A stretch of DNA of 20,661 nucleotides, taken from NCBI RefSeq assembly GCF_000003815.2, contig NC_049987.1, positions 1,512,065 to 1,532,725 on the forward strand. The letters are read 5' to 3'. This document shows positions 16,331-20,661 of the stretch, one piece after another; position 1 is the stretch's first letter; each line of letters begins with the position of its first letter. The position numbers and the translations under genes were made by a program. Origin of the DNA: Branchiostoma floridae. Lineage: Eukaryota > Chordata > Leptocardii > Amphioxiformes > Branchiostomatidae. The notes under the pieces were generated by a model that had not been told where the DNA came from, searched no databases, and worked only from the letters and a program-made list of their open reading frames with translations.

Positions 16331-16533
16331 CTAAATCTGTGGGTTGGGGAGGCCCATGTGTTGGGCCAACCCCGTCTTGAAGGAGTTAAGTGTAGGTGCT
16401 GTGACTAGGTTGGTAGGTTTCTCTAGGCTCTGTAAACATTGTATATATGAATGGCGGTCTTTTCTTAGCCTTACGAACATGGATTATACAACATTTCTTA
16501 ACATTAAATCTCAGTTGCCACATATCCGACCAC
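16331..16533 (-). pseudogene. LINE ORF2 C-terminal tail with internal deletion
   Basis: After a 1-nt shift at the end of DLDRL the protein goes on as KWSDMWQLRFNVKKC and IHVRKAKKRPPFIYT. Near 16440 it jumps to CLQSLEKPTNLVTAPTLNSF, KTGLAQHMGLPNPQI, TAG at 16331-16333. The final piece matches the extreme C-terminus of such ORFs ('lPxxvVxAxsxxxFKxxLd'). The normal 'EKDLGVxvxxxLK' and 'LVRPxLEYaxxVW' blocks are absent, implying loss of roughly 200 residues. Confidence 0.75.
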
Positions 16534-17445
16534 TTACAGTCTATCGAGGTCCCTTTGAAGTGTTAGTTGATCTTCTTCGGTGAGAATTTGTCGGTAAATG
16601 AGGCAGTCGTCTGCAAAGAGACGTAGTTGGGAAGATATGCTTTTGTCGATACCATTGATGTATATTAGAAATAGAAGCGGACCCAATACTGTGCCTTGTG
16701 GTACCCCGGATTTCACCTTGGTTGGTTTTGATAGCTCCCCATCGACCATCACGCGTTGGTGTCTATCTAGCAACAGATGATTTGATCCATTTGAGATTAT
16801 TCCCCCGGATGCCATGGTATTGAAGTTTATTGATGAGTCGGTTGAATGGAACACTATCGAAGGCTTTCGAAAAGTCTAGAATAGCCAAGTCTATCTGTTT
16901 ACCTTTATCGTACCAAGCTATTATGTCCTGTAGAGTGCAAATCAGCTATGATTCGCATGAATGTCTAGCTCTGAACCCATGTTGAATAGGGAGAAGTATG
17001 TTATTACTGTCTAGGTGTTTCATGCTGGCAGAGTATATCATATGTTCAAGTAGCTTACAGCACACGCTGGTGAGGTACACTGGTCTGTAATTAGCAGGTT
17101 CACTTCTATCCCATTTCTTGAAGATAGGATGAACATAGGCTCCACGCCAGTCTTCGGGGACGCTGCCTCTCTCTAAGGATTGGTTGAAAGTAGTTTGCAA
17201 GATTGGACTAATTTCTTTGGCATACTCTTCCAGAATCCTACATGGTATCGAGTCAGGTCCTCAAGCTTTGTGAGGATTTATTCCCTCTAGTAGCTTGTGG
17301 ACCCCCTCAAGGGTGACCACTACTTGAGGCATGTCTGGGTGAGGACTGGGTCCTAGATCTGGTATTGAGGTTGTCTTATTCCGTGTATACTGATTCATAC
17401 TGTTTGTTGAGTACTTCTGATTTTAACTTACTGTCTGATATGAGG
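16534..17445 (-). pseudogene. LINE reverse-transcriptase domain (CR1-like)
   Basis: Stitched frames give HKA*GPDSIPCRIL (about 17246-17285), ERGSVPEDWRGAYVHPIFKK, RSEPANYRPVYLTSVCCKLL, IQHGFRARHSCES, stop, LAILDFSKAFDSVPFNRLI, KSGVPQGTVLGPLLFLIYIN and LRLFADDCLIYR. The catalytic FADD lies at 16606-16617 and the first aspartate is in LDFSKAFD. Stops replace residues after HKA and after CES, and a frameshift lies near 16785. Confidence 0.88.
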
Positions 17446-17946
17446 TTATTGTTGTGCTTTAGCGGTGCAATTCCTGTGGCAGATTGTTTTTCTACCTTTA
17501 ATGTAATTCCAGAATTTCTTAGGATCGTCTATTGCATTTTCCATGATTTCATCAAGATATTCATCATGAGCTCTTTTGATTCTTTGTTTCACTTTTCTAC
17601 GTAGGCGTTTGAATTTGTCCCAGTCGTATTCGCTTTGAGACTCTTTGGCCTTCTTATACAACTTCTTCTTTTTCTTAATTGCTCTTCTTATTAGTGCTGT
17701 GACCCATGGACAATGATGTTTCCCAGATATCCTTTTCTGAGGTATACGTTTACCCATTAGTTGCTTAAGGCCCTTTGTGAAGTATGTCCAGTTTTGCTCA
17801 ACACTAAAGTTGGATGGTATTCTATCATGAAAGTGTTTGTCCAGTTCTTGAAGATCTTCTGAGAAAGATGTCTTGTCAACCTTTTTATATAGATTAACTG
17901 TGCGTGGTTTCTTTTTAATTGGCTTAATATGAGTTTTCATTTTCAC
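17446..17946 (-). pseudogene. LINE basic linker between endonuclease and RT
   Basis: An open frame of 166 codons, rich in Lys and Arg (IRRAIKKKKKLYKKAKESQS, FKRLRRKVKQRIKRAHDEYL), followed by PKKFWNYIKGRK. Such a basic connector with 'kxFWxyik' precedes the RT domain in CR1/Jockey-type ORF2. Confidence 0.8.
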
Positions 17947-18743
17947 AGAGACTGTTTCGTGGTCACTTATACCTGGCAGGGTGTTAGCTTGTTATACTAA
18001 CTCTTGGTTTAACATAAGGCCAAGATCTAATATGTTACCCCCCCCCCCATGGTTGGCGTGTGAATAATCTGGGTTAGGTCTGCTTCTAGGATCGTATCAA
18101 CAAATTTCTAGTTTACGGAAAACCGATATTGAGGTGATTGAATGATAGATACAGGATTTGCATTCCAGTTTATGTCAGGTAGGTTGAAGTCACCAAATAA
18201 CGCTATATTGGGGGTTGCTGATTTTGCTGTTATGTTACTTATGGACTGAGAGAGTGTTTCCATGTATTCCACTCCGGAGCTGGGGGGTCTATATGCCGAA
18301 CCAATACACAAATGTCGGTATTCCGCCTGTTGAATGATTGCCCATACTACTTCGGCTTCAGTCTTTGCTACGACGTTGTTCTTTACAGCAACAAGCACAT
18401 CCCATCCCCGGTCAGCTGTCTCTCTTGAACACTTGCATTTGCACGTGTCCGGAAAGATTTCACTGCTGCCCACTGACGAGTCCAACCACGTCTCGGTGCC
18501 AACAACAATGTATGGTTGCACAACTTTGCAAAGTGCGTGTAGCTCAGGTACCTTATTGCGGATAGATTGAAAATTGATCACGCAGGCCCTGACTGGTTTG
18601 GTATGTGTGCGGTCTCGACGGATTTGAGTAACGCCATAGCCGATAGGCGACGACATTGCGATAGGTGAGTCGATAGATCTTGCTGGACTAGAACAGGTAC
18701 TGGTGTTAAAGGAAGAGAAACAATAAGAAGTTTCTCTTGTCAT
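17947..18743 (-). pseudogene. LINE endonuclease domain (CR1-like)
   Basis: From ATG at 18741-18743: INFQSIRNKVPELHAL, VVGTETWLDSSVGSSEIFPD, GSAYRPPSS, then NIALFGDFNLPDINW. These are the conserved Asn, Glu (ETWL) and Asp/Asn (GDFNLP) blocks of the LINE APE-type endonuclease that nicks target DNA. After a stop at 18108 the domain goes on in shifted frames as DTILEADLTQIIHTPTMGGG, NILDLGLMLN, and LPGISDHETVSVKM. The DH near the end is the catalytic histidine motif. The frame is lost at an 11-C homopolymer. Confidence 0.85.
18038..18048. repeat. 11-C homopolymer in endonuclease frame
   Basis: Encodes a Gly run on the minus strand at the point where the frame shifts. A true slippage mutation or a sequencing length error would look the same. 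Confidence 0.85.
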
Positions 18744-18751
18744 AATGCCTG

Positions 18752-18800
18752 ACCTGCAGGGGTTCTCTCCTACTCAACAGGAGGATCGATAGGAACGCCA
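18752..18800 (-). other. Possible 2A-like remnant upstream of the CR1-like ORF
   Basis: On the minus strand, FLSILLLS (ILLLS at 18772-18786) is followed after a one-base shift by GENP (ENP at 18759-18767), 15 bp before the ATG region. 2A sequences known from LINEs read Leu-rich run, S-G-D-V-E-x-N-P-G-P. Here only the Leu-rich run, Ser and ENP survive, so this is suggestive only. Confidence 0.35.
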
Positions 18801-19091
18801 CGCTGTTGAGGAGGCAAATTACATATGAATATACAAGGAAACAATAGTATAGAATGAAAAGTGGAACGGCCTCATCGGCCGATAAAAATGGCGTCCGGGC
18901 ACGCTTCGAGTAAATAACGAGGAGAGGACGCTGTAGTTGTAATATAAAAGCAAAAGAAAGGGACTAAAAATAAACCACCCAAGAGCGTCCGGGGCCTAGA
19001 AAGTCCAAAATGTGGTTCTGGTTGCTATTGGATGTGTTGAGGTGGCGGTGGGGTGAGAAAACAAAACTAAAAAGAACTAAAAAGATGTAAA

Positions 19092-19560
19092 ATGCCGGAG
19101 CTGAGAAAATGGACACCCACCCCAGTGGTGAGTTCTGTCCGACATTGCGCTGTGGCCCTTCTTCTATCGTCTACCTGTTCAGCCTGTGGGCCACTGAAAG
19201 TCTGCCCCTTTGACGTTTTTTTTTTCTGTGGCAACGCCCTGCAACGCTGTTTTCTTTCTATACGCCATGATGAGCGTGTATGCTACTGTTGCCTATCTGC
19301 CCGGCCTAATCAGAGTAGTTCTGCCTGTCTGCGGCGTCCTGAGGACCGTCCTTCAAAAACATTTCCGACTTTGGAAGATGTCGATCAGCATTTATACATC
19401 CGGCCTCGTTAATTGTTGTGGCGTTGAGTCCAGGTCTACAGGTCTCACAGACCTGTGTTTTCCGATTCCCCTGCTGTTCGCTAAAATTGAGGGTGTAGGT
19501 GGAAAACAGGCTGGACAAGCTAACGGCTAAATGCTTGTAGCTTGGAGGCGTTTTTATTGT
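19092..19560. other. Unassigned stretch beyond the LINE 5' leader
   Basis: Overlapping open frames on both strands exist, including a plus-strand hydrophobic one at 19210-19530. None carries a family motif, and a T-run at 19217 and adjoining LINE leader argue against a gene. GC-richer than the flanks. Confidence 0.3.
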
Positions 19561-20380
19561 GATCCACCTCAGACAAATGTTGTCAATATGATTCGTACAG
19601 TGAGCAGGTGCTTAAGAAATCTTCAGAGGCTCCTGTGATGACTGTTTCAAGCTTGAAGTTGAGGGTAAGGTACAGCTGTGCTTCATACTTTATGCCAGAT
19701 AAAGTAGTAGTGAAATATAAGTAAATGCCTGTGTTACACCATCATGAAGATAGAAAGGGGTGTTGCAGTCACAAGGGAATTTGCTAGGACAAAATAGGAT
19801 ACTGTATTCTAAAAAGTGTTACACATTTGCCAGTGATGTGATCCCTAATCAGGGGTTCTTTAGTTTCTTCACTGTCTCTAACCTTCCTCTTTATCAGCTT
19901 AAATATACTACCATCAATTATACTACCATCAAAAAAACGGACGTCTAAAGGCATTGGATACTCATACATCTTGGTATGTTCCTCTCAGCGGTCCCGGCTG
20001 AACTTTCTAACTTCCTATCAGTATAAAATTGTCCTTTAAAGCTTAAGGCCCTCAGTGAACAACTACCTGATATGGCTAACATGTACTCCCATTCCAATGT
20101 CAAATGTCGCCACAACACGAACATTGCAAGAGGTTACAAAAGTAGCCTTACTTTGCGCTCATGACTTACGCATCGGTTCCACTCTTACAGCTATCCAGTA
20201 AGTTTCACTTCTGCATCTAAAGTCGAGGCTACATTGTCCCTAGTGTCAATTTAGGTTGCAACACAACCTAAGTTACCTAAGAAAATTAATGAGCGCACGG
20301 ATGTCATCCACAGGATTTACTTGCATTGGCCTTACCAAGTTTACAAAGACCTTCGTATGCTACTGCTACAAACTGTAAAC
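19561..20380. other. Gene-free stretch with one small hairpin
   Basis: No coding family seen. TTAGGTTG, loop CAACA, CAACCTAA at 20251-20271 is a perfect 8-bp stem without a following T-run. A direct repeat of TATACTACCATCAA occurs near 19906-19931. Confidence 0.35.
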
Positions 20381-20381
20381 T

Positions 20382-20621
20382 TCAAAGTGAATGTCGAATT
20401 CTGCTTCTATGATGGCCGTTCTGTAAGTTAATGACTTCTATTTTTAATCCTCCATAGTTCGTACAATAACGTCCATCTGCAGTACCCTGATCGTCCACCC
20501 TACTAATACTATTTTCGTCATCACAACAATCTTCGTCCGCACTACCATCCACATCCGCATTACTACCTCCCTCCTCACTGTCGTCATCTCGTAGTGCTGG
20601 CTGTATTCTGTTGTGAGAATG
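20382..20621 (-). CDS. Candidate acidic exon, partial, function unknown
   Basis: On the minus strand a frame of 79 codons is open from just after TAG (20622-20624) to TGA (20382-20384), without an ATG, as an internal exon would be. It reads NRIQPALRDDDSEEGGSNAD then VDGSADEDCCDDENSISRVD, then a neutral tail with YCTNYGGLKIEVINLQNGHH. The start follows GGACCTAG, a possible splice acceptor. Acidic Ser/Asp/Glu clusters are common in nuclear and DNA-binding proteins and in transposase linkers (piggyBac and others). No family is recognised, and the trinucleotide-like composition could also arise from a simple repeat. Confidence 0.35.
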   Translation of the reverse strand, partial: HSHNRIQPALRDDDSEEGGSNADVDGSADEDCCDDENSISRVDDQGTADGRYCTNYGGLKIEVINLQNGHHRSRIRHSL

Positions 20622-20661
20622 CTAGGTCCAATCCTGGTCGTGTAAATGGAGTGGATCGTGT

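Larger units (their letters stand above)
16160..19090 (-). mobile_element. CR1-like non-LTR retrotransposon, long but decayed copy
   Basis: On the minus strand, in order: a GC-richer 5' leader (about 19090 to 18744), an apurinic endonuclease domain, a basic linker, a reverse transcriptase with FADD box, an ORF2 C-terminal tail, a 3' UTR of about 150 bp and a short (ATAG)n tail at 16163-16180. Simple-repeat 3' tails are typical of CR1-type LINEs, which also lack polyA. At least six frameshifts or stops and one internal deletion break the ORF. The 5' boundary is uncertain because the leader has no recognised start. It is the longest element in the window. Confidence 0.85.

Noticed and set aside
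19210-19530. 106-codon plus-strand ORF with a hydrophobic N-terminal half
   Set aside because: It starts in a T-run, has no motif, and competing frames on both strands are equally open.
1-20661. CRISPR array, tRNA, rRNA, operon or phage features
   Set aside because: No regularly spaced repeats, no A/B-box or cloverleaf candidates noticed, no Shine-Dalgarno-linked genes; the intron signals and LINEs show a eukaryotic genome.
1-20661. LTR retrotransposon or endogenous viral copy
   Set aside because: No long terminal repeats with TG...CA ends, no protease or integrase motifs; all reverse-transcriptase pieces are of the non-LTR type.

Overview
This is intron-bearing eukaryotic DNA with no prokaryotic gene organisation. 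The relics it carries (2A/PHD-type and CR1-like non-LTR retrotransposons, a THAP9/P-superfamily transposase, a piggyBac-type MITE) suggest an invertebrate metazoan, plausibly a marine one such as amphioxus or a mollusc. The species cannot be fixed from the window. Nearly every stretch of recognisable protein is a decayed mobile-element fragment, recovered by stitching frames around frameshifts and stop codons.

Layout, left to right. 1-1.5 kb: unassigned, with one weak ORF. 1.54-2.31 kb (+): 3' half of a LINE ORF2. 2.62-3.58 kb: a 960-bp TTAA-flanked element with piggyBac-like asymmetric ends. 3.69-5.82 kb (+): a multi-exon P-element/THAP9-like transposase pseudogene. 6.4-7.4 kb (+): a second LINE reverse-transcriptase relic, split at a TA dinucleotide by a 733-bp MITE. 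7.63-8.44 kb: first copy of an uncharacterised ~0.8-kb repeat, with a partial third copy at 8.63-8.73 kb. 8.74-9.0 and 9.32-9.48 kb (+): two more LINE fragments. 10.47-11.73 kb (+): a candidate two-exon gene or pseudogene of unknown family, with an internal three-copy repeat and a polyA signal. 12.1-13.4 kb (+): a LINE C-terminal scrap, then an internally deleted LINE keeping a 2A-like motif, a PHD finger and the ORF2 C-terminus. 14.05-14.89 kb: second copy of the uncharacterised repeat. 15.35-15.7 kb: a weak tandem duplication. 16.16-~19.1 kb (-): a long CR1-like LINE with endonuclease and reverse transcriptase, ending in an (ATAG)n tail. 19.1-20.66 kb: mostly unassigned, ending with an acidic open frame on the minus strand.

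There is no pathway or operon; the window is a nested record of transposition. The strongest observations are the P-superfamily relic with splice sites still visible, the piggyBac-like MITE with repeated 18-bp palindromes, the MITE whose removal restores a LINE reading frame, and the diverged repeat pair that keeps an identical 20-bp core, a hairpin and paired CCAAT boxes.
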